The notes under the pieces are model-generated. The model saw only the letters and a program-made list of their open reading frames with translations, ran no database searches and was not told the origin of the DNA. Both the position numbers and the translations under genes were made by a program. Positions 12,011 to 21,003 of a stretch of DNA of 29,974 nt are shown piece after piece. Positions within the stretch are counted from its first letter, which is position 1. Every line of letters begins with the position of its first letter. Origin of the DNA: JAKANM01 sp964356495 (GTDB taxonomy: Bacteria > Patescibacteriota > Patescibacteriia > Magasanikbacterales > GWA2-37-8); assembly GCA_964356495.1 (NCBI GenBank), contig CAYHHR010000010.1, positions 1 through 29,974 on the forward strand, given 5' to 3'.

Positions 12011-13645
12011 ATGTCGAGAACCAAATACATTTTCGTAATTGGCGGCGTGCTCTCAGGCGTCGGCAAGGGCGTGACGGTCGCATCAATCGGGAGAATCCTA
12101 AAAAATCGCGGCCTAAATGTGACCGCGATGAAAATTGATCCATATGTGAATGTCGATGCCGGCACGATGAATCCGGTGGAGCATGGCGAAGTGTTTGTAA
12201 CTGATGACAAAGATGAAACCGATCAGGATATTGGCAATTACGAAAGATTCCTCGACACGACTATTACTTCGTTAAACTACATGACCACCGGCCGGGTCTA
12301 TCAGAGTGTAATCCAGAAAGAACGAAGCATGTATTACAAAGGCAAGTGCGTGCAGGTAGTGCCGCATATTCCGCTTGAGATAATCTCTCGCATCAAGAAA
12401 GTCGCGAACGAAAGCAAGGCCGAAGTGGTCGCGATCGAAATCGGCGGCACGGTAGGGGAATATGAGAACATTCTTTTCCTCGAAGCCGCCCGCATGATGA
12501 AACTCCAAGCGCCGGAGGATGTTTTGTTTGTCCTCGTGAGCTACATGCCGATCCCCAGTCACCTTGGTGAAATGAAAACCAAGCCGACACAGCACGCGGC
12601 CCGGGCGCTCAATAGCAGTGGAATTCAGGCTGATTTTATCGTGGCGAGGGGCGAGGACGAACTTGATAAACCGCGGCGAGAGAAACTAGCGACCTTCTGC
12701 GGTCTTCACTCGGAGGAGGAAATTATTGGCGCGCCGGACGTGCCAAGTATTTATGAAATTCCTTCAGTTTTTGAAAGACAACATTTCAGCGATCTGATTG
12801 CGAAACGCCTGAAGCTTAAATTTCGTGAGAAAAAAAATCCGGGCTGGAATCGTTTTCTCAGCAACATGCGCGCCGCCGATCAGGAAATAAAAATTGCAGT
12901 GGTTGGAAAGTATTTTGGCACCGGAAATTATACTTTGTCTGATTCGTATATTTCCGTCATCGAGGCGATCAAACACGCCGCCTGGAGTAACGGCGCAAAA
13001 CCGGAGCTTACCTGGATCGACGCCGAGAAGTATGAGAAGAATCCTGAGGAAACCTCGGAGCTAACTAAATTTGACGCGGTGATTGTTCCCGGTGGATTTG
13101 GCGCCAGAGGAATTGAAGGGATAATTAGCGCTATTCGTTTCGTTAGAGAACATAAAATTCCTTACCTCGGTTTATGTTACGGCATGCAGCTGGCGTCGGT
13201 GGAATTTGCCCGCAATGTCCTAGACCTGCGCGACGCTAATACGGTTGAATGTGATGCCGCGACGAAAAATCCGATCATCCATATCAATCCGAATCAAGCG
13301 GCTAACGTGGAAAACAACCGTTATGGCGGTACGATGCGTCTTGGCGCCTATGATTGTGAGTTGCGCTCCGGAAGCAAAGTGCAGAAGCTTTATAAAGCGA
13401 CCAACATCAGCGAACGCCATCGCCATCGCTATGAATTTAATAATGCCTACCGCGAGCAAATGGAAAAAGCCGGAATGCAGATGGTTGGAGTAAACAAGGA
13501 AACTGATTTGGTTGAAATTATTGAATTGGAAAATCACCCGTATTTTGTCGGTTCGCAATTTCATCCTGAATTTAAATCTCGCCCAATGCATCCGCACCCA
13601 TTGTTCGTGGGGTTGGTGAAGGCCGCGCTAGGACAGAAGAAGTAG
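12011..13645 (+). CDS. pyrG: CTP synthase
   Basis: CTP synthase makes CTP from UTP, ATP and glutamine. The 544-residue protein has the N-terminal synthetase domain with the P-loop-like GGVLSGVGKGVT, the conserved KIDPYVNVDAGTMNP and HGEVFVTDD blocks, and the C-terminal class I glutaminase domain. That domain has the nucleophile in GLCYGMQ and the His/Glu pair in SQFHPEFKSRP. Small deviations from the usual SSLGKG and DPGTMSP are conservative. It is full length. It follows rplI by 2 bp and has no separate ribosome binding site. The half copy of the palindromic repeat right after its stop may serve as the transcript end. Confidence 0.98.
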   Translation: MSRTKYIFVIGGVLSGVGKGVTVASIGRILKNRGLNVTAMKIDPYVNVDAGTMNPVEHGEVFVTDDKDETDQDIGNYERFLDTTITSLNYMTTGRVYQSVIQKERSMYYKGKCVQVVPHIPLEIISRIKKVANESKAEVVAIEIGGTVGEYENILFLEAARMMKLQAPEDVLFVLVSYMPIPSHLGEMKTKPTQHAARALNSSGIQADFIVARGEDELDKPRREKLATFCGLHSEEEIIGAPDVPSIYEIPSVFERQHFSDLIAKRLKLKFREKKNPGWNRFLSNMRAADQEIKIAVVGKYFGTGNYTLSDSYISVIEAIKHAAWSNGAKPELTWIDAEKYEKNPEETSELTKFDAVIVPGGFGARGIEGIISAIRFVREHKIPYLGLCYGMQLASVEFARNVLDLRDANTVECDAATKNPIIHINPNQAANVENNRYGGTMRLGAYDCELRSGSKVQKLYKATNISERHRHRYEFNNAYREQMEKAGMQMVGVNKETDLVEIIELENHPYFVGSQFHPEFKSRPMHPHPLFVGLVKAALGQKK

Positions 13646-13648
13646 GGG

Positions 13649-13697
13649 GCAAAAGACGGCAAACCCCACCTAGCCTCCCCTTGGAAAGGGGAGGGAG
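13649..13697. repeat. Half copy of the dispersed palindromic element
   Basis: These 49 bases repeat 875-923 with a single change (A for G at 13654). Only the right arm is present, with its own hairpin CTCCCCTT/AAGGGGAG. It fills the space between the convergent genes pyrG and the sugar transferase, where it may stop transcription from one or both sides. Confidence 0.9.
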
Positions 13698-13700
13698 TGA

Positions 13701-15068
13701 TTATCGTCCCATCATCCTGAGCAGCACTTCAAAGGTCCGTAGAATTATCACGACATCGAGGAACAGGCTGCGGTTTTTTATATAATAAAGATCGTATTCA
13801 AGTTTAACTAAATTTTCTTCAATCGTGCCGTAATAAGATTTCTGTAATTGCGCCCAACCTGTGATTCCTGGTTTGACTAGGTGGCGAAGGGAATAAAAAG
13901 GCATCGCGACGGTGAGCTTTTCGACAAATTCCGGCCGCTCCGGCCTCGGTCCGATGACGGCCATCTCGCCTTTTAGAATATTTATAAATTGCGGCAGTTC
14001 GTCCAGCCTGGTTTTGCGTAAAAAGTTTCCAAAGTTTGTGACGCGGGAGTCGTTGATCGCGGCGAATTGAGGGCCTTCTAGCTCGGCACTGCCTTCTTTG
14101 TTCAGGGAGCGCATGGTGCGAAATTTATAAATATTGAACGGCTTTCCCATTCGGCCGATGCGATTTTGCGTGAAGAAAATTGGTCCGGGCGAAGTAATTT
14201 TGGTGATGATAGCGATGAATGGGAAGACGATGAGAAAAACGAGGCCCATGACGAACGTAAAGAAAACGTCAACCAGAATTCGAAAGCGATCGTAGATTTT
14301 TTTGGTCTGCTCGTTGAGATGGGTAACAAACCAATCTTCAGAAAAGGCATAAGGAGGAATCCGTTTGAAGAAATCTTCGTAAAATTCCGCCAGCGGGATA
14401 ATACCGACTTGTTGGTAGAGCGCTCGGTATAGTGAGTTTAGGAGAGTGGTATCGCCGGTGGCCTTTTCTGAGATTACAATTAAACTTGGGTACGCTCCGT
14501 GATTTTTTTTTATTAATTCGTCAAGCGTGAAGGCGGTAGGAAGACCTAAACCGGTATCGGCATTTGTGACGAGGCCGCTCACTGTGTAGCCGCGTTCCGG
14601 AACTTTCATCATTACGTCTGTCAGCTCCTCGATCTCGTGATTGAAGCCGACGAAGATTACCGGGGTGCGCAGAAGATTGGCGGAAAGGAAACGATTATAG
14701 GCCGCGCGCCAAATCGCGAGCGCTCCGAAACCGCAGATCGTGACAAGGAGGAGCGTGGTTTTTGGCGAAACGGTCGCGTTTGGGTTGGAGTAAAAGAAAA
14801 GGATCGAAATTACTAACCAGACTGTGGCGGCTAAAAAAATTTTTTGAAAAAAAACTGAAGTGTTGCGCGCTTTACCGATATCGTAGAAACCGATGATAAA
14901 TAAAATAATGATTGCCAGCGCGAAGAGCAGGGTGAGTGGTCCGACGAGGTTAATAAAACTAGCATTCGGCAAATGCAAATATCGCAGGGTCACGCCCAGG
15001 TAAAGTCCGGCGTATAAAGCCGAAAGGTCTCCGAAGAGGAGGATAAGCTGTTTAAGTCGATGAAACAT
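13701..15068 (-). CDS. Polyprenyl glycosylphosphotransferase (initiating sugar transferase)
   Basis: Enzymes of this type load the first sugar phosphate onto undecaprenyl phosphate at the inner membrane and so begin a surface glycan. With the start at 15068 (MFHRLKQL) the protein has 455 residues. The N-terminal part has about four membrane helices and a nucleotide-binding-like middle region (VIFVGFNHEIEEL). After another helix (about 255-280), the C-terminal catalytic domain has KITSPGPIFFTQNRIG, YKFRTM, RKTRLDELPQFINILKGEM, IGPRPERPEFV and KPGITGWAQL, all family marks. The start at 15101 is possible but lies upstream of the reading-frame match. It is the only glycan gene on the - strand and diverges from the subtilase. 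Confidence 0.93.
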   Translation of the reverse strand: MFHRLKQLILLFGDLSALYAGLYLGVTLRYLHLPNASFINLVGPLTLLFALAIIILFIIGFYDIGKARNTSVFFQKIFLAATVWLVISILFFYSNPNATVSPKTTLLLVTICGFGALAIWRAAYNRFLSANLLRTPVIFVGFNHEIEELTDVMMKVPERGYTVSGLVTNADTGLGLPTAFTLDELIKKNHGAYPSLIVISEKATGDTTLLNSLYRALYQQVGIIPLAEFYEDFFKRIPPYAFSEDWFVTHLNEQTKKIYDRFRILVDVFFTFVMGLVFLIVFPFIAIITKITSPGPIFFTQNRIGRMGKPFNIYKFRTMRSLNKEGSAELEGPQFAAINDSRVTNFGNFLRKTRLDELPQFINILKGEMAVIGPRPERPEFVEKLTVAMPFYSLRHLVKPGITGWAQLQKSYYGTIEENLVKLEYDLYYIKNRSLFLDVVIILRTFEVLLRMMGR

Positions 15069-15076
15069 GGTATAAT
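15048..15076 (+). promoter_or_regulatory. Promoter of the subtilase gene, inside the sugar-transferase start
   Basis: TGGTATAAT gives a perfect extended -10 (hexamer 15071-15076), with CTGTTT 17 bp upstream. The promoter overlaps the first codons of the divergent sugar transferase. The expected start is near 15083. Between it and the ATG lie two copies of AATCCCAATT (15087-15096 and 15109-15118), part of a degenerate direct repeat. Confidence 0.55.
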
Positions 15077-15119
15077 ATGATAAATAAATCCCAATTTCCA
15101 ATATCCAAATCCCAATTAC

Positions 15120-16916
15120 ATGAATCGATTTTATCCTAAATTACTAAAAAAAGCAATGTTTCTGGCGGCATTAATAAGTCTGCTCATTTTTGTCGCTGAG
15201 CCGGTTTTGGCGCGCGCGCCCAATGATCCGATGTATGGTGATCAGGAATTGATTTGGAATCAGGTTAACGCGCCGGCGGCCTGGGACTACGCTGTCGGTT
15301 CAAAAAGAATCGTGGTGGCGATGATCGATACCGGCATGGATAGCTGGCATGAGGATTTGCGAGATAATTTATGGGTTAACGGCGAGGAAATTCCCGGCAA
15401 CGGAATTGATGATGATCATAACGGATATGTTGACGATATTAGTGGCTGGAATTTCGTCGAAAATGACAATGACGTACGCACCTCGGTTTTTGATACTACT
15501 GACGATAAAGAAGCGGTGCGGCATGGAACGCTACTCGGCGGTATAATCGGCGCGCGTGGCGATAATGGACTTGACGGCACGGGTGTGAACTGGCGGATCA
15601 GCCTGATGCCGCTTCGGGCGATCAGAAGCGATGGCAAGGGGGCATTTCGAGCGGTGACCGAGGCGGTGAACTACGCGGTCGATAATGGCGCTGATGTTAT
15701 TAGTCTTAGTTTTATGGGTGATATGCCGGAGACGACTTTGCTATCCGCGCTCCGCCGGGCTTATGATAAAGGAATTGTAATCGTGACGGCGGCCGGAAAT
15801 TATGACAGTCCCGATTCCAGCGTCTGCAACCTAAACAAAAATCCTCTTTATCCGGCATGCTATGATCATGAAGGCGACAGCAGTGAAAACTGGAGTATCA
15901 CGGTTGGTTCAGTTGATAAAGACGATGTATTAAGCCAGTTTAGTAATTACGGAAAATGCGTCGACATCATGGCTCCCGGCGAATATATCTACAATACCGA
16001 GCGTTACGCGCCGCAGTTTGGCTACCCGAATGAATTCGGAGGTCCCTGGTTTGGCACATCATTCGCGACGCCACTTGTCGCCGGCACCGCGGCGCTTATC
16101 AAATCGATTCATCCCGAATGGAGCGCGAAAAAAATAATTTCCACGATTCTCATCACCGCTGATCCGATCGATTCAGTAAATCCCGGCCGCGAAGGCGATC
16201 TCGGCAGAGGAAGGCTCAATGTCGGTCGCGCGATCACTCTTGCCATAGCCACTCCCGTAATGGTTGGGAAGGGAGGAATTTATTATCTAAAAGGTTCAGT
16301 AATCATGAAATATGACCTCGGGAGCGGCGGGCGGGCGAAACCCACCCGATTTTTGAATGGAGCGCCGGTCGCGATCGCGACTACCGCGCATTATAACCGT
16401 GAACAGGTAGCGGTACTTGTCAGTCGTGGTGGAAAATATTTCCTGGATGTTTATAAGGATGACGGACAGCTGGTCGATGAGTTTACTATTCCAAAAGGCG
16501 TTGTGATTGGTCGATCAGTAATTCAATTTTCTTCCGGAATTTTTAGTATCGATTCAAGACAATATGATAAACGCGCGAAAAAAACAAAAATATCCGTTTT
16601 CAATGTTAGATCAGGCCGGTCTAGTCTGGCGGTGTTTCCCGGAGATGTTGTTGGCGAGGCGAATGAAGCTGCTGGCGGATTGTCGGCGAAAGTTATTCAG
16701 CGCGATAAAAAAGTTATTCTCCGGATAGTAGATCATGCGAGCGGTAATATTAGCGAAAAGGAACTGTCAACGGCCGTTCGCAAGCATTGGTTGCTGAAAA
16801 TTATTACGATGGCCGACCGGAGTTTATTTTTGCCCTATACCACAGAGGGCGGCTCCTTTATCGCCTACGATAGCGATTTCAGCCAGGCGCTGACGGTAAG
16901 GATTCCGAAGCGTTAG
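15120..16916 (+). CDS. Exported subtilisin-like serine protease (S8)
   Basis: The 598-residue protein has a basic start and a hydrophobic signal (about 8-30, ending PVLARA), so it should be secreted or anchored outside. The subtilase domain follows with Asp70 (VVAMIDTGMD), His135 (VRHGTLLGG), the oxyanion Asn227 (VTAAGNYDS) and Ser314 (FGTSFATPLVAG), so the triad is complete. The insert GNGIDDDHNGYVDD looks like a calcium-binding loop. Residues 375-598 form a beta-rich C-terminal domain of unknown role. It opens the + strand side of the glycan locus. The natural substrate is unknown; maturation of surface proteins is a reasonable inference. Confidence 0.94.
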   Translation: MNRFYPKLLKKAMFLAALISLLIFVAEPVLARAPNDPMYGDQELIWNQVNAPAAWDYAVGSKRIVVAMIDTGMDSWHEDLRDNLWVNGEEIPGNGIDDDHNGYVDDISGWNFVENDNDVRTSVFDTTDDKEAVRHGTLLGGIIGARGDNGLDGTGVNWRISLMPLRAIRSDGKGAFRAVTEAVNYAVDNGADVISLSFMGDMPETTLLSALRRAYDKGIVIVTAAGNYDSPDSSVCNLNKNPLYPACYDHEGDSSENWSITVGSVDKDDVLSQFSNYGKCVDIMAPGEYIYNTERYAPQFGYPNEFGGPWFGTSFATPLVAGTAALIKSIHPEWSAKKIISTILITADPIDSVNPGREGDLGRGRLNVGRAITLAIATPVMVGKGGIYYLKGSVIMKYDLGSGGRAKPTRFLNGAPVAIATTAHYNREQVAVLVSRGGKYFLDVYKDDGQLVDEFTIPKGVVIGRSVIQFSSGIFSIDSRQYDKRAKKTKISVFNVRSGRSSLAVFPGDVVGEANEAAGGLSAKVIQRDKKVILRIVDHASGNISEKELSTAVRKHWLLKIITMADRSLFLPYTTEGGSFIAYDSDFSQALTVRIPKR

Positions 16917-16923
16917 GGTCGCA

Positions 16924-16952
16924 TTGTCAATTGCCGTTTGAGATGTTATAAT
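16924..16952 (+). promoter_or_regulatory. Strong promoter of the epimerase/glycosyltransferase operon
   Basis: TTGTCA (16924-16929), 17 bp, then TGTTATAAT with the hexamer at 16947-16952, an extended consensus -10. The start of transcription should fall near 16959, only about 3 nt before the ATG at 16962, so the transcript is almost leaderless. Confidence 0.8.
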
Positions 16953-16961
16953 AATCTTACT

Positions 16962-17996
16962 ATGGACACTCCAATTTTTGAGAAAAAAAATGTTTTGGTA
17001 ACCGGCGGGGCCGGATTCCTAGGCTCGCATCTTTGTGAATTTTTGTTGAGGGATTCAAAAGTTATTTGTCTCGACAATTTCTCCAATTCCGATCCCGGGT
17101 CGATCACCCATCTTCTGCAGTACCCGGATTTCGAGTTTATAAATTACGATGTCAACAAGCCGATCGACCTTGATCAATTTGATGAACTTGATAAATTCAA
17201 AGTAAAATTTCAGGGGATACAGGAAATTTATCATCTGGCTTGTCCGACCAGCCCGAAGGATTTTGAAAAATCAAAACTCCAGTCGCTATGGTCAAATTCC
17301 TCAGCCATGATCAACACGCTGGATCTAGCAGTCAAATATCATGCTAAATATTTATTTTCCTCGAGTGCCGTGGTTTACGGAGAGGATCAGGGCCGGGGAG
17401 ATCGATTCGCTGAGGATAATCTTGGCGTGGTAAACCAGCTTTCTGAACGCGCGTGCTATGACGAGGGCAAGCGCTTCGCCGAAACTAGCGTCGCAACTTA
17501 TCGTCAGGTTTATGGCATTGACGCCAAGATCGCCAGAGTATTCACGACCTACGGTCCGCACATGAAGCTTTTTGATAAACAATTAATTCCGGATTTTATT
17601 ATCAACGCGATTGACGGCAAGGATCTTGTTATTTACGGGGATGAAAGCTTCTCCACTTCGCTCTGCTATGTCAGCGATATGGTCGATGGAATGGCGCGTC
17701 TGATGAAAACCGGTCCGGAGATTAATTTGGCTAATCTTGGAGGTGAAGAGGCCATTCGTTATGCCGATGTCGCCCAAATGATTATTTCAATGACAAAATC
17801 CACGTCACGCCTGGTTTTTGAAAAGCCGTTGCTCTTCCTTACCCAAAAAGGTCTGCCCAACATTGCCTTCGCGAAAGACAGACTCGAATGGCTGCCCCTC
17901 GTTATGCTTGAGGACGGTCTTCGCAAGACGATTGATTATATTATCGCGCGTCGAGAGTCGCTATTATTTACTAATTTTGGCGCCACCCGTGAGTGA
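16962..17996 (+). CDS. NAD-dependent sugar epimerase/decarboxylase, UDP-glucuronate decarboxylase-like
   Basis: This extended short-chain dehydrogenase has 344 residues. The NAD site is VTGGAGFLGSH (13-23) and the catalytic triad is Ser135 in FSSSAVVYG with Tyr166 and Lys170 in CYDEGKR. IYHLACPTSP and YDEGKRFAE are the hallmarks of UDP-xylose synthase (UXS), which converts UDP-glucuronate into UDP-xylose. A family member acting on another UDP- or dTDP-sugar cannot be excluded. The start at 16962 is forced by the promoter; the upstream start at 16938 lies inside the -10 region. The stop is 1 bp from the next ATG, so the glycosyltransferase downstream is translationally linked. Confidence 0.88.
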   Translation: MDTPIFEKKNVLVTGGAGFLGSHLCEFLLRDSKVICLDNFSNSDPGSITHLLQYPDFEFINYDVNKPIDLDQFDELDKFKVKFQGIQEIYHLACPTSPKDFEKSKLQSLWSNSSAMINTLDLAVKYHAKYLFSSSAVVYGEDQGRGDRFAEDNLGVVNQLSERACYDEGKRFAETSVATYRQVYGIDAKIARVFTTYGPHMKLFDKQLIPDFIINAIDGKDLVIYGDESFSTSLCYVSDMVDGMARLMKTGPEINLANLGGEEAIRYADVAQMIISMTKSTSRLVFEKPLLFLTQKGLPNIAFAKDRLEWLPLVMLEDGLRKTIDYIIARRESLLFTNFGATRE

Positions 17997-17997
17997 T

Positions 17998-18666
17998 ATG
18001 GTTTTGGTTATAGTTCCCGCCTACAATGAAGAAGAAAAAATCGGTCGCGTCATCCGCGGCCTTTTTGAACAGGGGTTAAAAAATGTCGTGGTTGTCGATG
18101 ACGGTTCGACTGATGGTACTGTGGCTGAAGCTGAAAAACTAGGAGTTAAAATTTTGCGTCATGAGATAAATAGGGGGCAGGGCGCGGCGCTTGAAACCGG
18201 GAACGCTTATGCTCGCTTGGTTAATGCTGATCAAGTTGTTCATTTTGATGCTGATGACCAGTTTAATCCGGCCGATGTTTTGGATGGGGTTAGCCTTATG
18301 GGCCAAAAAAATCTTGATGTGGTGTTTGGCTCCAGATTTATCGATGAGCGCTCGAAGATTCCGTGGCTTAAGCGGGTCATTATTTTACCGCTTAGTCGGT
18401 GGGTAAATTTTGTGTTCACGGGGTGTCTTCTCTCTGACGCGCACAATGGTTTTCGTATTTTGTCGAAAAATGCTCTGGGTATGCTCCATATAACTCACGA
18501 CCGGATGGCGCACAATACCGAGATCGTCAGGCAGGTCAAAAAATTTCATTTGCGTTATGCCGAGTTCCCGGTTGAGGTAAAATACCATACGTATGGACAA
18601 GGAGTGGGTGGAGGCTTTATGATACTTAGGGATCTGATTGTTGGTTTATTTACTAGGCTTATTTAG
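17998..18666 (+). CDS. GT2 glycosyltransferase, polyprenol-phosphate mannosyl/glucosyltransferase type
   Basis: The 222-residue protein has the GT-A fold with IVPAYNEEEKIGRVI, VVVDDGSTDGT and the metal-binding HFDADDQFNP, followed by LDVVFGSRFID and LSDAHNGFRILSK. This is the pattern of DPM1-like enzymes that move a hexose from a nucleotide sugar onto polyprenyl phosphate. There are no membrane helices, so it would work at the membrane surface with a partner. The next gene, DUF2304, is often found beside such enzymes and may be that partner. The start at 17998 is preferred; a GTG at 17989 would add three residues. Confidence 0.9.
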   Translation: MVLVIVPAYNEEEKIGRVIRGLFEQGLKNVVVVDDGSTDGTVAEAEKLGVKILRHEINRGQGAALETGNAYARLVNADQVVHFDADDQFNPADVLDGVSLMGQKNLDVVFGSRFIDERSKIPWLKRVIILPLSRWVNFVFTGCLLSDAHNGFRILSKNALGMLHITHDRMAHNTEIVRQVKKFHLRYAEFPVEVKYHTYGQGVGGGFMILRDLIVGLFTRLI

Positions 18667-18668
18667 CT

Positions 18669-18986
18669 ATGGCGCCGATTCAAATTCTACTGCTGGCCTT
18701 TTTTGCGATTGCGATTGTGAAGGTTTTTAAACGAAATTTCACCGGTGATCTTTCGCTTTGGGCGACATTTTTTTGGGTGATATTTTGGGTGCTTGGAGGC
18801 CTCGTTGTAATGCAGCCCAACCTCAGCTCGTCGCTCGCGAAATTATTCGGCGTGGGTCGAGGCGCGGACGTCGTGGTCTATCTGGCGCTCGCGGGTTTGT
18901 TCTTTATGGTATTTCGTCTGGTGGTTAAAATTGAAAAATTAGAGAGAGAAATCACGAAGGTTGTCAGAGATAAGGCGCTGAAATAA
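18669..18986 (+). CDS. DUF2304 small membrane protein
   Basis: The 105-residue protein has three hydrophobic segments (about 4-17, 29-47 and 67-85) and a charged C-terminal helix (KIEKLEREITKVVRDK). The sequence LFGVGRGADVVVYLALAGLFF is the conserved core of DUF2304. The family has no proven function but lies next to polyprenol-phosphate glycosyltransferases in many genomes. Here it starts 2 bp after such an enzyme, so it may anchor or regulate it. Confidence 0.88.
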   Translation: MAPIQILLLAFFAIAIVKVFKRNFTGDLSLWATFFWVIFWVLGGLVVMQPNLSSSLAKLFGVGRGADVVVYLALAGLFFMVFRLVVKIEKLEREITKVVRDKALK

Positions 18987-18997
18987 ATTTTCTTTAT

Positions 18998-20113
18998 ATG
19001 AAAATTGCGCACGTAGTCGCGGCATTTCCTCCTGACATCGGCGGCATGGGTCAGGTGGCGTTAGACGAAGCGCGTGAACTCTCAAAGCGAGGGTATGACG
19101 TGACGGTTTTTGCGTTGTCTTATCCGCTCAGCCGGTATGATGACAGTAAATTGCCATTCAAGATCGTTCGCAGCCGGCCGCTGATCCCGGGAGGCATTGC
19201 CGGATGGGTGCCGGCTTGGCGCAAGATGTTGGTTGGCTTTGATTTGATTCATTTGCATTATCCATTTTATGGCGGCGCTGAATCAGTTTGGATGAATGCG
19301 GGCGCCACTCCTTATATTATTACCTATCATATGGACGCCCAGCCGACCGTCATGTTTAAAAAACCGATCAAATTGCTTTATGATCGTTTCGTCGCGCCGC
19401 GAATTATGAGCAAGGCGAGGCGGGTGATTTTGGTTGACGATAATCATCGTTTCGCCTTTGAACAAAAATTGTATCCATCCCAAAAAACGGTATTGCCGAA
19501 TGGAATTGATACGGATATTTTCAAACCGGGCGCGGTTGTTCCAAATGAATTTGGTTTAGACTCCCTCGCCGGAAAACGAATTTTTTTGTTTGTTGGAAAC
19601 CTGCTGCCGGTGAAAGGTCTGCCGCTGCTTATTAAGGCCTGGAACAAATTGACAAATCTTGACGCTTATCTGGTGGTGGTTGGCGGCGGCTACAATGAAG
19701 CTAGCTACCAAAAGCTTGCAAAAAAATACGGAGTCGCGGATCGCTTTCGCTGGCAAGGGCCATGTTACGACCAGGAACGTCTAGCTAAATATTATCGGCT
19801 CGCCGAGGCTGTAATTATTCCTTCTTCGTCGGAGACGTTTTCGCTGGTGGCTGGAGAAGCACTGGCTTCGGGTTGTCCGGTGATCGCGAGCGACGTCCCC
19901 GGGATTAGGAGCAGGGTCAAGGAAGGCGTGACAGGTTTTTTGTTTGAATCCGGCGTTGAGCGCAGTTTGCTTAACGCGATGGATCGGTATTTCAAAAATT
20001 CAACGGAGCAAATAAAAATTTTTGGCGGCAATGGCCGCGAGTTGATTGAGGAAGAGTTTGGTTTGAAAAAGCATCTAGATGCGTTAGAGGAACTTTATCG
20101 CGTTTCGGTATGA
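18998..20113 (+). CDS. GT4 family glycosyltransferase
   Basis: The 371-residue protein has the GT-B layout of family GT4 retaining enzymes. The N-terminal domain begins KIAHVVAAFPPDIGGMGQVALDEARELSKRG in two blocks (ending near residue 33), with LIHLHYPFYGG further on. The hinge region has LPNGIDTDIFKPG, and the C-terminal donor-binding domain has LFVGNLLPVKGLPLLI and the E-x7-E region SETFSLVAGEALASGCPVIASDVPG. A sugar donor cannot be named from sequence. It lies 11 bp after the DUF2304 gene, and its stop overlaps the next start (ATGA at 20110). Confidence 0.92.
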   Translation: MKIAHVVAAFPPDIGGMGQVALDEARELSKRGYDVTVFALSYPLSRYDDSKLPFKIVRSRPLIPGGIAGWVPAWRKMLVGFDLIHLHYPFYGGAESVWMNAGATPYIITYHMDAQPTVMFKKPIKLLYDRFVAPRIMSKARRVILVDDNHRFAFEQKLYPSQKTVLPNGIDTDIFKPGAVVPNEFGLDSLAGKRIFLFVGNLLPVKGLPLLIKAWNKLTNLDAYLVVVGGGYNEASYQKLAKKYGVADRFRWQGPCYDQERLAKYYRLAEAVIIPSSSETFSLVAGEALASGCPVIASDVPGIRSRVKEGVTGFLFESGVERSLLNAMDRYFKNSTEQIKIFGGNGRELIEEEFGLKKHLDALEELYRVSV

Positions 20114-20922
20114 CATTTAATTATGAACTTTCAGTTTGGGGCAGAGGAACAGCCGGTCTCCGGACTGGGGATCCGACCAGTATTCGTCTACGCAGGACTC
20201 TGAAGGCATTGGCTCCCCTCAGGGAGGGCGAAATGGCGCTAGAGGTTGGATGCGGCGCCGGCCAGTTTATCCGCGCCATAAAGGAATTGAGGCCGGAACT
20301 TGTCTGTCACGGTTCAGATATTAGCAGAAAGGCGCTGGAGCAAGCGCGAAAAAAATTGGATGGCGTTTTGTATTCGGAACAACAAGGGAATGATTTGCCG
20401 TATGCCGACGGACTATTTTCAGCCGTGGTTATTTTTGATGTTTTGGAACATGTTGATGATCCGACCGCGTTCCTGCGTGAGGTCAATCGCGTGTTACGTT
20501 CGGGCGGGATATTGTACGCTTTTGTCCCGTGCGAGGGAGATGTATTATCTTTTTGGCATCTTCTTAAATTTTTTAACATCTGCGTCAATCTTACTGAAAA
20601 ATTCGCCGGACACATTCAGTATTTTTCACGTCATTCACTTGTCAATCTTGTAAAAAGTAATGGTTTTAGGATAAAATCAATCAGCTATAGCGAGCATATT
20701 CTTGGTCAGCTTCTCGGGGTGGCGGCTTTCCTTTCGATGGATGTTTCCGCGAAAGCGCGCGGCCTGGAGCAGATTAACAACGAAACATATTTTACCGAGA
20801 ATTTTGGCGGCGTTCGTTTTCGTTGGCTTAGAAGGTTGGTGAATACGCTGATTTTTTTAGAAAGTTTCTTATTTAGACGCGTTCCTTCGCCGAATGTTCA
20901 TTTGGTGGCAGAGAAGGAATAA
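20110..20922 (+). CDS. SAM-dependent methyltransferase (class I)
   Basis: The 270-residue protein has a Rossmann-fold methyltransferase core: motif I LEVGCGAGQFIRAI (about 42-55), the acidic end of strand 2 in CHGSDISRKALEQA, and motif IV/V VVIFDVLEHVDDPTAFLREV with LRSGGILYAFVP. The C-terminal third includes a hydrophobic stretch (EHILGQLLGVAAFLSM) and may bind a lipid-linked or glycan substrate. The first codons overlap the GT4 gene by 4 bp, so the two are coupled. It most likely methylates a sugar in the pathway, which is an inference from context. Confidence 0.88.
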   Translation: MTFNYELSVWGRGTAGLRTGDPTSIRLRRTLKALAPLREGEMALEVGCGAGQFIRAIKELRPELVCHGSDISRKALEQARKKLDGVLYSEQQGNDLPYADGLFSAVVIFDVLEHVDDPTAFLREVNRVLRSGGILYAFVPCEGDVLSFWHLLKFFNICVNLTEKFAGHIQYFSRHSLVNLVKSNGFRIKSISYSEHILGQLLGVAAFLSMDVSAKARGLEQINNETYFTENFGGVRFRWLRRLVNTLIFLESFLFRRVPSPNVHLVAEKE

Positions 20923-20938
20923 GGGTTGATTTGACGGG

Positions 20939-20967
20939 TTGCGCTTTAAAATATCTTAGTGTATAAT
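20939..20967 (+). promoter_or_regulatory. Promoter of the thioredoxin-fold gene
   Basis: TTGCGC (20939-20944), 17 bp, then TATAAT (20962-20967). The start is expected near 20974 with a 30-nt leader that has no Shine-Dalgarno. A nearer-consensus TTGACG at 20931 is 25 bp from the -10 and too distant. Confidence 0.55.
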
Positions 20968-21003
20968 AATTCTTACGTTGATTATTTATTTTTACTTTTT
21001 GTT

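Noticed and set aside
16938..16961. Upstream start for the epimerase
   Set aside because: The start would lie within the spacer and -10 box of a near-consensus promoter.
17994..17996. TGA read as glycine (SR1/Gracilibacteria code)
   Set aside because: TGA closes several complete proteins with normal ends and immediate downstream starts, and no family protein continues through one.
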